DNA of 21,560 bases from VRUE01 sp044867925 (GCA_044867925.1 JBIOVV010000127.1:1-21560); one strand, 5' to 3'; positions 6,485-13,238 are shown, counted from the first letter of the stretch. Translations and numbers: made by a program. The notes: generated by a model from the letters alone, not told the origin.

Positions 6485-7165
6485 TCAACCCGTGCTCGGG
6501 GTCGGCGCCTCCTCGGCGGCGATCCGCTTGGCGGACTCGGCGCCGAGGTACGGCGTGAGAGAGAACTCGACCAGCTCCGGCAGCAGCTCCTCGATCTGCT
6601 CGGCCTGCCCCATGATGATGCGCTGGTAGAGGATCCAGAAGATCCCGCCGACGATCGTCTCCTCCAGCGTCACTGGAAGCTCCTCGCCCTTGGCCGAGAC
6701 CTTGCGACCCATGCGGAAGAGCGGCACGAAGGCCTGGATCGAGCGCTCGTAGCGATCGACCGCGGCCGGTCCGGCGGAGAGCGCCTCGACGATGCAGGTG
6801 CGGGCGAGCGCCGGCTCGCTGGCGACGTAGTGGAGAAAGGCGGCGAGACCCGCGTTGACGCGGGCGGGCCAGGTGTCGACCTTGCTGGCGGCGTCGACGA
6901 CGCGGCGCAGCGCCTCCTTGACCGCGAACTCCGAAGCGGCGAGGAAGCAGTCCTCCTTGGAGGAGAAGTTCTCGTAGAAGGTGTTGCGGGCGATGCCGGC
7001 GCGGCGGACGATGTCGGCGACCGTGACGGCGCGGTAGCCCTTCTCCACGGTCTCCTCGGCAAGGGCGGCGATGATGCGGGCCCGCTGGTGCTGGGCGATG
7101 AACTCCCGCGGCAGTTGATGCCTACCCGGTGGCATCCTTGTCGCTTGCGGAGCTCGATCAGGCAC
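6485..7165 (-). CDS. TetR/AcrR family transcriptional regulator
   Basis: The protein has 226 residues from GTG 7165. MPPGRHQLPREFIAQHQRAR (11-30) is the shared N-terminal extension motif. The HTH follows to about 74 (TVADIVRRAGIARNTFYENF, then KEDCF). The ligand domain carries LARTCIVEALSAGP and ends LLPELVEFSLTPYLGAESA. A longer reading begins at TTG 7201, but that TTG is the first base triplet of a TTGGAA -35 box whose TACTCT -10 (7178-7173) lies 7 nt before GTG 7165; the shorter leaderless start is therefore chosen. It lies 33 bp upstream of the fused TetR gene (co-directional) and is divergent from the TetR at 7282. It closely resembles module 2 of the fusion. Confidence 0.88.
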   Translation of the reverse strand: MPDRAPQATRMPPGRHQLPREFIAQHQRARIIAALAEETVEKGYRAVTVADIVRRAGIARNTFYENFSSKEDCFLAASEFAVKEALRRVVDAASKVDTWPARVNAGLAAFLHYVASEPALARTCIVEALSAGPAAVDRYERSIQAFVPLFRMGRKVSAKGEELPVTLEETIVGGIFWILYQRIIMGQAEQIEELLPELVEFSLTPYLGAESAKRIAAEEAPTPSTG

Positions 7166-7172
7166 GAACGCC

Positions 7173-7232
7173 AGAGTACCTCGATAGGAATCCGTTTCCA
7201 AGCTGGACGGATCGACCAGATACCGCTACTGT
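7173..7232. promoter_or_regulatory. Back-to-back promoters of the divergent TetR pair
   Basis: Minus strand: TTGGAA (7201-7196), 17-bp spacer, TACTCT (7178-7173), then 7 nt to GTG 7165. Plus strand: CTGGAC (7203-7208), 18-bp spacer, TACTGT (7227-7232), with a leader that includes the AGAGGAAGG Shine-Dalgarno site before ATG 7282. The two -35 boxes are one base apart, so a repressor bound there would affect both genes. Confidence 0.55.
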
Positions 7233-7281
7233 TCCTGATTCCAGACAACCCGTTCCCTTGATCGATTTAGAGGAAGGTCGG

Positions 7282-7974
7282 ATGGGCAAGCAGGCCGCAA
7301 CCAACGTCCGGGCAGGGGCTGAGGGGACCGGCGCAGCGGGGAAGGTCTTCCCCGAAGCTCCCACACTCAGACTGGTGAGTTCCCCCAAGCGTCAGCGAAT
7401 CCTCGAAGGAATGCTCGAGGTGATCGGAGGCAGCGGCTACGAGGTCGCATCCGTGCGTATGGTGCTCGATCACACGGGCCTCTACCGGCAGGCGTTCTAT
7501 GACGAATTTGCCGACAAGGACGCCTGTTACCTGGAGGCTCTCGCCTTCGGCGTGGCGAAAATGGAGGCGATCGCAAGCGCGGCGGCGGACTCGGCGGAAG
7601 GCTGGCGAGGCAAGCTGCGAGCCGGGATCGGCGCTGTCCTCGACCACCTCGACGCCGACCCGGCGATCGGCCGGGCGCTGGTCGTCGAGGTGCACGCCGC
7701 GGGGCCCGAGGCGCTGAAAATTCGCTCCGATGCGATGAAACGGATCACCGATTTCATCGATTCGGCGCGTTACGCCTCGACCGGCACCGAGTCGCCGCCG
7801 CCGATCGCGGCCGAGGGCATCGTCGCCGGCATGCACGCCGTCGTCCACGCCAAGCTCGCCGCCGGCGAGGAGTCCGGATTCCACGAGCTGCTTCCCGACT
7901 TCATGTACTTCGCGGTGCTGCCCTACTTCGGCTCCCAGGTCGCGGACGCCGAGATGAAGGCGGCGCGGGCGTAG
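7282..7974 (+). CDS. TetR/AcrR family transcriptional regulator (divergent type)
   Basis: This is a 230-residue protein from ATG 7282, chosen for its clear Shine-Dalgarno AGAGGAAGG at 7270-7278. In-frame codons extend upstream but run through the promoter region. An unstructured N-terminus (1-33) precedes the HTH at about 36-82 (SVRMVLDHTGLYRQAFYDEF, then DKDACY). The helical C-terminal domain has IGRALVVEVHAAGP and ends LLPDFMYFAVLPYFG. It resembles the modules at 3694 and 9352. It is divergent from the 6485 gene, repeating the arrangement at 3607/3694. It converges on the dehydrogenase gene, from which it is separated by only 20 bp. Ligand unknown. Confidence 0.88.
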   Translation: MGKQAATNVRAGAEGTGAAGKVFPEAPTLRLVSSPKRQRILEGMLEVIGGSGYEVASVRMVLDHTGLYRQAFYDEFADKDACYLEALAFGVAKMEAIASAAADSAEGWRGKLRAGIGAVLDHLDADPAIGRALVVEVHAAGPEALKIRSDAMKRITDFIDSARYASTGTESPPPIAAEGIVAGMHAVVHAKLAAGEESGFHELLPDFMYFAVLPYFGSQVADAEMKAARA

Positions 7975-7998
7975 AGAGCCGGGGTAGGGATGCTCTAC
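7971..7998. terminator. Hairpin carrying both convergent stop codons
   Basis: GTAGAG (7971-7976) pairs with CTCTAC (7993-7998) across a 16-nt loop. The TAG of the plus-strand TetR gene and the TAG of the minus-strand dehydrogenase both lie in the arms. The position fits a small bidirectional terminator, but there is no T-run. Confidence 0.35.
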
Positions 7999-9242
7999 AG
8001 GCGCACGAGGTTGTTTGCTTCGATGCTGCGGGTGACGCCCCTGAAGTCGACCACTAGGGAGGACGAAGACACGATGTCTTTGTAGTTGAGATTGGGGTGG
8101 GCCGTGACGATCGCGGCTACGTCGGCGGCGGCCAGAGCCTCCTCTAGATCGACCGAGGAGAGACCCAGCTCGGGGAGGTCGGGCACGTGGGGGTCGTGGT
8201 AGGCGACCTCGCCTCCCAGCTCGCGCAGGCGACGGGCGATCTTCAGCGCCGGCGACTCGCGGGTGTCGCCGACACCGGCCTTGTAGCTGACCCCGAGCAA
8301 GAGGATCCGCGAGCCGTTGACCGGCTTGCCGGCGCCGTTGAGGGCGCGCTCGATCCGCTCCACGCAGAAGGCCGGCTGGGTCTGGTTGACCTTGCCGGCG
8401 AGCTCGATGAACTCGGGGTAGAAGTCATGTTCGCGGGCCTTGAAGGCGAGGTAGAAGGGGTCGACCGGCAGGCAGTGGCCGCCCATGCCGGGGCCGGGCT
8501 CGAAGCGCATGAAGCCGAACGGCTTGGTCGCCGCCGCGTCGATCACCTCCCAGACGTCGATCTCGAGCCGGTCGCAGAGCTGGGCCAGCTCGTTGACGAG
8601 GGCGATGTTGACCGAGCGGAAGATGTTCTCGAGCAGCTTCGAGAGCTCTGCCGCCTCGGGGCTGGAGAGGACGATCACCTCGTCGCAGATCAGGGCGTAG
8701 AGCTCGCGGGCGCGCTCGGCGCAGGCGGGGGTGATGCCGCCGACCAGCTTCGGCGTGGTGCGCACGGTGTAGTCGGTGCGGCCGGGGTCGATCCGCTCCG
8801 GCGAGAAGGCGAGATGGAAATCGCGACCGGCCGAGAGCCCCGACTCCTCGAGGATCGGCAGCAGGCGCTCGCGCGTGGTCCCCGGGTAGGTGGTCGACTC
8901 GAGCACGACGAGCTGCTCGGGCTGCAGCACGCCCGAGAGGGCGGTGGCCGAGTCGAGCAGGTACGTGAGGTCGGGCTCGCGCGAGCCCGTCAGCGGGGTC
9001 GGGACGCAGATCACGATCGCTTCGCAGGAAGCGAGGTCGGCCTGGTTGCCGGTCGCCCGCAGGCGCTCGGCGAGCGGTGCGAGGCTGGCGTCGGCGACGT
9101 CCTCGACGTGACTGCGGCCGGCGTTGAGGCCCTCGACCTTGCGCGGGTCGGTATCGAGGCCGACGACCTCGTGCCCTGCCTCGGCGAAGGCGACGGCGAG
9201 CGGCAGGCCGACGTAGCCGAGACCAACGATGCCGATCTTCAT
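7995..9242 (-). CDS. UDP-sugar 6-dehydrogenase (UDP-GlcNAc/UDP-ManNAc dehydrogenase type)
   Basis: The 415-residue enzyme belongs to the UDP-glucose/GDP-mannose dehydrogenase family. It has the Rossmann NAD site GLGYVGLP (7-14) with D30 at the end of strand 2. CVPTPL (79-84), ESTTYPGTT (115-123), FSPERIDPG (146-154) and GGHCLPVDP (254-262) with catalytic Cys257 are all present. FYLAFKAREHDFYPEFIELA is closer to WbpA/TviB-type UDP-HexNAc dehydrogenases than to UDP-glucose dehydrogenase, but the substrate is not proven. It oxidises C6 twice with NAD to give a UDP-uronate for surface polysaccharide. ATG 9242 is chosen over upstream codons because TACACT (9254-9249) ends 6 nt before it. It probably supplies the glycan genes at 13-21 kb. 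Confidence 0.9.
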   Translation of the reverse strand: MKIGIVGLGYVGLPLAVAFAEAGHEVVGLDTDPRKVEGLNAGRSHVEDVADASLAPLAERLRATGNQADLASCEAIVICVPTPLTGSREPDLTYLLDSATALSGVLQPEQLVVLESTTYPGTTRERLLPILEESGLSAGRDFHLAFSPERIDPGRTDYTVRTTPKLVGGITPACAERARELYALICDEVIVLSSPEAAELSKLLENIFRSVNIALVNELAQLCDRLEIDVWEVIDAAATKPFGFMRFEPGPGMGGHCLPVDPFYLAFKAREHDFYPEFIELAGKVNQTQPAFCVERIERALNGAGKPVNGSRILLLGVSYKAGVGDTRESPALKIARRLRELGGEVAYHDPHVPDLPELGLSSVDLEEALAAADVAAIVTAHPNLNYKDIVSSSSLVVDFRGVTRSIEANNLVRL

Positions 9243-9248
9243 CGACGC

Positions 9249-9351
9249 AGTGTAGGCGTCGCTGCCGAGGCCTTGGACAGAGCGGCCAGGATTGGGCGGC
9301 CGGCTGCGGAACCGGTTGGACACATTGAGAACACTGCCCTACTCTGAACCC
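9249..9351. promoter_or_regulatory. Divergent promoters for the dehydrogenase and a TetR gene
   Basis: Minus strand: TACACT (9254-9249), 6 nt before ATG 9242. Plus strand: TTGGAC (9316-9321), 18-bp spacer, TACTCT (9340-9345), 6 nt before ATG 9352. Both mRNAs would be leaderless. The shared 109-bp gap makes it plausible that this TetR protein controls the dehydrogenase. Confidence 0.55.
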
Positions 9352-10050
9352 ATGGATTCGCCTCCGACTTCGGATCCAGGGCAAACACAGTCAGGTACGC
9401 AAAGCCTCCCGCGCGCCTACTTGGTGCGCTCCCAAAGAGAGCGTCTCTTGGAGGCGATGCTGCGGGTCGCCGCGGCAAAAGGCTACGAAGCGACCACGAT
9501 CGAGGACGTGATCGAGGTGGCCGGGCTCTCCCGCGAGACCTTCGACGAGATGTTCGAGAGCAAGGCCGCCTGCTTCCTCGAGGCCTATGACGCGGTCTTC
9601 GACGTGCTGGTCGCGCACGTGACCAGCGCCTTCGAGGCGGCCGCCGACGAGCCCTGGCCGGAGCGGATCACCGCCGGGCTCAGCGCCTTGGTCGGATTGC
9701 TCTCGATCGAGGCCGGCATCGCCCGCCTCTCGATGGTCGAGGTGACCGCTGCCGGCGACGACGCTCGGGCGCGCTACCGGGCGGCCCTCGCTCGCTTCAC
9801 GCCGTTTCTCGAGGAAGGGCGAGACTACGCGAGCCAGGGTGACGAACTGCCGGCCGACACGGCCCGCTTCGCGATCGGCGGCGCCACCTCGATGATCTTC
9901 GACGAGATCCGTGCCGGCCGTGGCCCGGAGCTGCGGCGCATCCTTCCCGACCTCGTCTTTGCCGTGCTGATGCCTTATCTGGGGCCGGAGGAGGCCGAAA
10001 ACGAGATGCGGCGCGTGACGCGCGAGGAAGGATCTAGAGAGATTGGTTAG
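9352..10050 (+). CDS. TetR/AcrR family transcriptional regulator
   Basis: The protein has 232 residues from ATG 9352, chosen for the TACTCT -10 ending 6 nt upstream. The N-terminus has a partial form of the shared motif (LPRAYLVRSQRERL, 19-32). The HTH spans about 28-74 (TTIEDVIEVAGLSRETFDEM, then KAACF). The C-terminal domain has IARLSMVEVTAAGD, where the Cys found in LARLCxVEA modules is Ser, and ends LLP-like ILPDLVFAVLMPYLG. It is divergent from the nucleotide-sugar dehydrogenase, a candidate target. Its last five codons and stop (SREIG*) lie in the left arm of the palindromic repeat at 10033-10147, so the repeat's insertion probably remodelled the C-terminus. Confidence 0.9.
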   Translation: MDSPPTSDPGQTQSGTQSLPRAYLVRSQRERLLEAMLRVAAAKGYEATTIEDVIEVAGLSRETFDEMFESKAACFLEAYDAVFDVLVAHVTSAFEAAADEPWPERITAGLSALVGLLSIEAGIARLSMVEVTAAGDDARARYRAALARFTPFLEEGRDYASQGDELPADTARFAIGGATSMIFDEIRAGRGPELRRILPDLVFAVLMPYLGPEEAENEMRRVTREEGSREIG

Positions 10051-10147
10051 GGGTTCCGCTTAACTTTTTCGGTGGGGCGTAGGCGGTCGTCCGAGTTGGA
10101 GCGCCGAAAAAGTACAAGACGCTCCACCCCTACCCGATCTCTCTAGA
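10033..10147 (+). repeat. Palindromic repeat element, copy A (115 bp)
   Basis: This is a long imperfect hairpin. The outer arms are TCTAGAGAGAT (10033-10043) and ATCTCTCTAGA (10137-10147). Inside lie TAGGGGTTCC, CTTAACTTTTTC and, on the other side, GAAAAAGTACAAGACG and TCCACCCCTA. The core matches copy B at 17810-17922 in reverse orientation, with 16 bases identical in GAAAAAGTACAAGACG. The loop shares a GTCCG segment. Both convergent genes end inside the arms: TAG 10048-10050 on plus and TAG 10145-10143 on minus. It may act as a bidirectional terminator here, but copy B lies between divergent genes, so termination is not its general role. Confidence 0.8.
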
Positions 10148-10895
10148 CGCCTTGGCCGTGCCGTCCCTCTCCTGAAGCAAAGCGACCTGCACCGCGCAGT
10201 GCCACGTGAAGGGTCTCGCGGCCCAGCTTGTGCTCCAGAGCAATTCCCTCCTTGAGCGGGAGGCCGAAGCCTTCTATTGCTGCTTGGCGGTCGGCGAGCA
10301 TGGTCTCTTGGGGGAAGGAGGCGATGCGCTCGGCCAGCTCGAGGGCGCGCTCCAGATGCTTGCCGGGCTCGGTTATCTCGTTGACGAGGCCGATGCGGTG
10401 GGCCTCCTCGGCCTCCACCGGGCGGCCGCTGAGGATCAGCTCCAGGGCGCGACCCATGCCGACGACGCGCGGCAGGCGCTGGGTGCCACCGTCGACCAGC
10501 GGCACGCCCCAGCGGCGCTCGAAGAGGCCGAAGGTCGATTGCGGCGTGGCAATCCGCATGTCGCACCAGAGCGCCAGCTCCACCCCACCGGCCAGGCACC
10601 AGCCGTCGACCGCGGCGATCGCCGGCTTGGCCGGGGTGAGCCGAGTCGGCCCCATCGGCCCATGCGGATGGTCGACGTCGAGGTCCATCGCCTTCAGGTC
10701 GGCGCCAGCGCAGAACGCCTGCCCACCGGCGCCGGTGAGGACGAGCACCCGGGCGGCGTCATCGGCCTCGAATTTCTCCAGGCCCTGACGAAACGCCTCC
10801 GCGGCAGCCCGATCGATCGCATTGCGCCGCTCGGGCCGATCGATCGTGAGCACGGCCGCAGTCCCAACCCGCTCGTACCGCATCTCCTCACTCAT
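10143..10895 (-). CDS. Enoyl-CoA hydratase/isomerase family protein (crotonase)
   Basis: The 250-residue protein is a full-length crotonase. FCAGADLKAM (61-70) and GGVELALWCD (103-112) form the oxyanion-hole region. E106 and E126 (FGLFERRWG) are spaced 20 residues apart, like catalytic Glu144 and Glu164 of rat enoyl-CoA hydratase. DGGTQRLPRVVGMGRA follows. It therefore has the residues to hydrate 2-enoyl-CoA in fatty-acid or related acyl-CoA degradation, although crotonases vary in substrate. ATG 10895 has TACTCT (10908-10903) 7 nt upstream, suggesting a leaderless mRNA. The stop lies in the arm of the palindromic repeat. It is a single-gene unit with no other beta-oxidation gene nearby. Confidence 0.9.
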   Translation of the reverse strand: MSEEMRYERVGTAAVLTIDRPERRNAIDRAAAEAFRQGLEKFEADDAARVLVLTGAGGQAFCAGADLKAMDLDVDHPHGPMGPTRLTPAKPAIAAVDGWCLAGGVELALWCDMRIATPQSTFGLFERRWGVPLVDGGTQRLPRVVGMGRALELILSGRPVEAEEAHRIGLVNEITEPGKHLERALELAERIASFPQETMLADRQAAIEGFGLPLKEGIALEHKLGRETLHVALRGAGRFASGEGRHGQGV

Positions 10896-10902
10896 CGCGC
10901 AG

Positions 10903-10908
10903 AGAGTA
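10903..10908 (-). promoter_or_regulatory. -10 box TACTCT of the crotonase gene
   Basis: TACTCT ends 7 nt before ATG 10895. The same hexamer occurs at 7178-7173 and 9340-9345 at the same distance from a start codon. No good -35 is seen. Confidence 0.45.
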
Positions 10909-11050
10909 TGGGAGTGGGCGGGCTAGTCGTTGGCCTCACTCACGGGGTACCAACAACGCCCGACTCCCGGCACTGCGTCCCGGTACGCCGGTCAGCGAGG
11001 GCAGGAGCTCGCCGACCAAGCCTCAACATAGGAATCCCTTCAGACAGATC

Positions 11051-11214
11051 TGCGTTGTCTGAGGGAGGTGAGATGTGTGGCTGGTGGACGCCGGGCCAAG
11101 CCAGGCAAGGACGCAGCCGGCGCCGCGTGGCAGCGCCACGCAAGCCGGCGAGGACGCCGCATGGCGCCGGCCCGCCGCCACCAGACGCGCATCTCACCGA
11201 CCGAAGCCAACGCA
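11051..11214 (+). ncRNA. Candidate structured RNA: 164-nt rod-like hairpin
   Basis: TGCGTTG at 11051 pairs with CAACGCA ending at 11214. GGTGAGATG (11068-11076), CTGGTGG and CGGGCC pair with their complements on the right side. A GCCGGC stem and a perfect 7-bp apex, GCGTGGC-AGC-GCCACGC (11125-11141), complete the rod. Two differences between arms near 11077-11079 give U-G wobbles if the plus strand is the RNA, which favours that strand. No match to SRP, 6S, RNase P or a known riboswitch consensus was recognised. A mobile palindrome is an alternative. Confidence 0.4.
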
Positions 11215-11231
11215 ACAAAAATGCGACCGGT

Positions 11232-11292
11232 GGTGACGCTCGGTTGCCTGCCGCGTGCGTAGCCTTCGCACGCTGAAGCTCGTCGCGTCACC
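11232..11292. other. Nested inverted repeat upstream of metF
   Basis: GGTGACGC (11232-11239) pairs with GCGTCACC (11285-11292). Inside, GCGTGCG (11254-11260) pairs with CGCACGC (11267-11273). All four arms are perfect. It may be part of the same transcript as the 11051 hairpin. Confidence 0.4.
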
Positions 11293-11495
11293 TCCGAGAC
11301 GTGCTCCGCTTGGCTTCCGCGGACCCCGTCTCTCCCAGTCGCAAGATCAACTTAGCGCGACCCCGTCCGGGGCGCCAGGGGGGAGACGAAAACGTTCCCG
11401 CAAACTGCGTGAATTGCCCCCGCCGGGGGGCGCCTTCGAGGGCAAGCGGCTCGGACATCCGGACGTGCTTCCACGCGCGTAGCTCACCGATAGCC

Positions 11496-11511
11496 AGGGT
11501 GCGGCTACCCT
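11496..11511 (+). promoter_or_regulatory. metF -10 box within a small palindrome
   Basis: TACCCT (11506-11511) ends 7 nt before ATG 11519 and fits a leaderless promoter; no clear -35 is seen. AGGGT-GCGGCT-ACCCT (11496-11511) is a perfect inverted repeat covering this -10, so it could be an operator. Confidence 0.4.
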
Positions 11512-11518
11512 TGCGCTC

Positions 11519-12436
11519 ATGCGTGTAGACGAGATCATTGCCGCCAAAGCGCCGACCTTCTCGGTCGAGTTCTTCCCGCCGAAGACGGCGGAGTCGCGGG
11601 CGGAGCTGTTTACGGTGGCGCGATCGTTGCGCGAGCTGGAGCCCGATTTCGTCTCCGTGACCTACGGCGCCGGCGGCTCGACCCGCGACGGCACGGTCGA
11701 GGTGACGCGTGAGCTGAGGGACGAGCTCGGCTACGAGACGATGGCTCACCTGAGCTGTGTCGGCGAGACCACCGAGGGCCTGGCCGAGACGCTGGACCAG
11801 ATCGCCGCCGCCGGGATCGAGAACGTCTTCGCCCTGCGCGGCGACCCGCCGCGGGGACAGGAGGACTTCGAGCAGCCCGAGGGCGGCCTCGGCAGCGCCG
11901 CCGAGCTGACCGAGTTCATCGGCTCGCGCTGGCAGTTCACCGTCGGCGGCGCCTGCTTCCCGGAGGTGCACCCGGAGGCGCCCGACCTCGAGACCGACCT
12001 GGCCTATCTGAAGACGAAGGTCGAGGCCGGTGCCTCCTTCCTGATCACCCAGCTCTTCTTCGACAACCAGGTCTACTTCGACTTCGTCGCCGCGGCGCGG
12101 GGGGCCGGGATCGACGTGCCGATCCTGGCCGGAGTGATCCCGGTCGCCAGCTTCGCCCAGACCAAGCGCATCTGCGACCTCTGCGACGCCTCGATCCCGC
12201 CCCGCCTCGAAAAGGCCTTCGCGGCGGCGGGTGGCGACGAGAACGCCGAGTTCGAGCTCGGCGTCGCCTACGCCGCCCAGCAGTGCTCGGAGCTGCTGAT
12301 CGCCGGCGCGCCGGGCATCCACTTCTACGCGCTCAACCGCGCCCCGGCGACGCGCGCGGTGCTGGGCTCACTGCGGGCGGCACGGCCATGGGAGCGGGGA
12401 CGCAACGACAGCGGCGACTTGGCCAGGTCGCTCTGA
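11519..12436 (+). CDS. metF: 5,10-methylenetetrahydrofolate reductase
   Basis: The 305-residue protein matches bacterial MetF in length and motifs. FSVEFFPPKT (14-23) includes the catalytic Glu (E17, equivalent to E. coli Glu28). VSVTYGAGGSTRDGT (45-59), AHLSCVG (76-82) and ALRGDPPRG (105-113), with the FAD-interacting Asp in RGDPP, are all present. FLITQLFFDN and the C-terminal GIHFYALNR complete the TIM-barrel pattern. It reduces 5,10-methylene-THF to 5-methyl-THF with NAD(P)H and FAD, feeding methionine synthesis in the cytosol. ATG 11519 has a TACCCT -10 7 nt upstream. The gene is followed after 19 bp by the DUF3105 gene and may be co-transcribed with it. Confidence 0.95.
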   Translation: MRVDEIIAAKAPTFSVEFFPPKTAESRAELFTVARSLRELEPDFVSVTYGAGGSTRDGTVEVTRELRDELGYETMAHLSCVGETTEGLAETLDQIAAAGIENVFALRGDPPRGQEDFEQPEGGLGSAAELTEFIGSRWQFTVGGACFPEVHPEAPDLETDLAYLKTKVEAGASFLITQLFFDNQVYFDFVAAARGAGIDVPILAGVIPVASFAQTKRICDLCDASIPPRLEKAFAAAGGDENAEFELGVAYAAQQCSELLIAGAPGIHFYALNRAPATRAVLGSLRAARPWERGRNDSGDLARSL

Positions 12437-12455
12437 GTAAACTGATCCGCGGCTG

Positions 12456-13238
12456 ATGGCTAATCGCAGGGAGGAAGAGAGGGAGCGACTTCGCCAGGCC
12501 CGGCAGGAACGCGAGAAGCACCAGGCCGGGTCGGAGAAACGTCGCCTGATGATCGGCTACGGCTCCGCCGGTCTGGTCGGCCTCGCGGTACTGGTCGGGA
12601 TCGTCCTGGTCATCATCTCGGCGACCAGCAAGAACGACGGCGGCGAAGCGCACATCAATCAGCAGTCGGGTTCGACCAACGGGATCCAGCCCGACGAACG
12701 AAGCGGCACGGCAGCGCCGCCGGTGAAGGTCTCCGACCTGAAAGAGGCAGCGAAAAAGGCGGACTGCGACCTTCGCTTGAACCTTCCCGAAGAGGGGCAC
12801 AACCACCTCCCGCCGACGGCGGCGACGCCCGAATACAAAACCAATCCGCCGACCTCCGGCGACCACGTCGAACCGCCCTTTCAGCAGGCCGACGGGGCCT
12901 ACAGCGAAATGCCGAAGGAACTCGACATCGTCCACTCGCTCGAGCACGGCCGAATGGAGATCCAGTACTCGCCGGACCTGTCCGAGAGCGCCCAGCTGGA
13001 ATTGATCGGGCTCTACGACTCCCTCTACGGGGCGACTCTGCTCTTCCCCAACGAGAACATGCCTTACGAAGTCGCGGCGACGACCTGGCACAACCTGATC
13101 GGCTGCAACGAATACAAGGGCGCGATCACCCTCGACGCGATCCGTGCCTTCGGCAAGCAGACCTGGGGCAGCGCCCGCGAGCCGGTCGAAGGCTTCCCCT
13201 TCACCGGCCCCACCCCAGAGGAACCGACCGTCGGCTAA
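12456..13238 (+). CDS. Membrane-anchored DUF3105 protein
   Basis: The 260-residue protein has a highly charged N-terminus (1-30, probably helical and cytoplasmic) and one membrane segment at about 33-56 (LVGLAVLVGIVLVIISA). A linker and an extracytoplasmic DUF3105 domain follow. Domain signatures are NPPTSGDHVEPPF (130-142), HSLEHGRMEIQY (160-171) and VAATTWHNLIGC (206-217). C104 and C217 could form a disulfide, and several His residues (115, 117, 137, 160, 164) could bind metal. The family is widespread in actinobacteria but its function is unknown. No Shine-Dalgarno site is evident; TAAACT (12438-12443) may be a weak own promoter. Its TAA overlaps the TAG of the convergent 13235 gene on the opposite strand. 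Confidence 0.85.
   Translation: MANRREEERERLRQARQEREKHQAGSEKRRLMIGYGSAGLVGLAVLVGIVLVIISATSKNDGGEAHINQQSGSTNGIQPDERSGTAAPPVKVSDLKEAAKKADCDLRLNLPEEGHNHLPPTAATPEYKTNPPTSGDHVEPPFQQADGAYSEMPKELDIVHSLEHGRMEIQYSPDLSESAQLELIGLYDSLYGATLLFPNENMPYEVAATTWHNLIGCNEYKGAITLDAIRAFGKQTWGSAREPVEGFPFTGPTPEEPTVG

Larger units (their letters stand above)
10909..11505. other. Structured intergenic region between crotonase and metF
   Basis: No convincing gene is seen. The first 130 bases show little, apart from the CAGACA/TGTCTG pair at 11041-11061. From 11051 on, the stretch holds successive inverted repeats: the long hairpin at 11051-11214, a nested stem at 11232-11292, a closed multi-stem at 11327-11388 (CGTCTC/GAGACG enclosing GTCGC/GCGAC and CCCC/GGGG) and CCCCC-GCC-GGGGG at 11417-11429. 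This density suggests one or more structured RNAs. Confidence 0.5.

Noticed and set aside
8187..9347. 386-codon plus-strand frame opposite the nucleotide-sugar dehydrogenase
   Set aside because: It is antisense to a gene with complete catalytic motifs; the repetitive Gly/Ala/Asp composition is a codon-bias artefact.
10033..10147. Simple intrinsic terminator for the convergent TetR and crotonase genes
   Set aside because: The stem is far longer than needed, there is no terminal T-run after the hairpin and a homologous copy sits between divergent genes.
11073..11276. Small frame MCGWWTPGQ... with GGGAGGTG upstream, considered as a leader peptide (tandem Trp) or small gene
   Set aside because: The downstream gene is metF, not a tryptophan gene. 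The coding bases coincide with the hairpin arms, and the rest is Arg/Ala/Pro-rich, as expected of chance frames.
11041..11430. Known RNAs upstream of metF: cobalamin or SAM riboswitch, SRP RNA, 6S RNA, RNase P RNA, tmRNA
   Set aside because: The conserved landmarks I know (B12 box, SAM-IV core, SRP GGAA-loop domain, RNase P GAGGAAAGTCC, tmRNA ends) are not visible. It was kept only as an unknown structured region.
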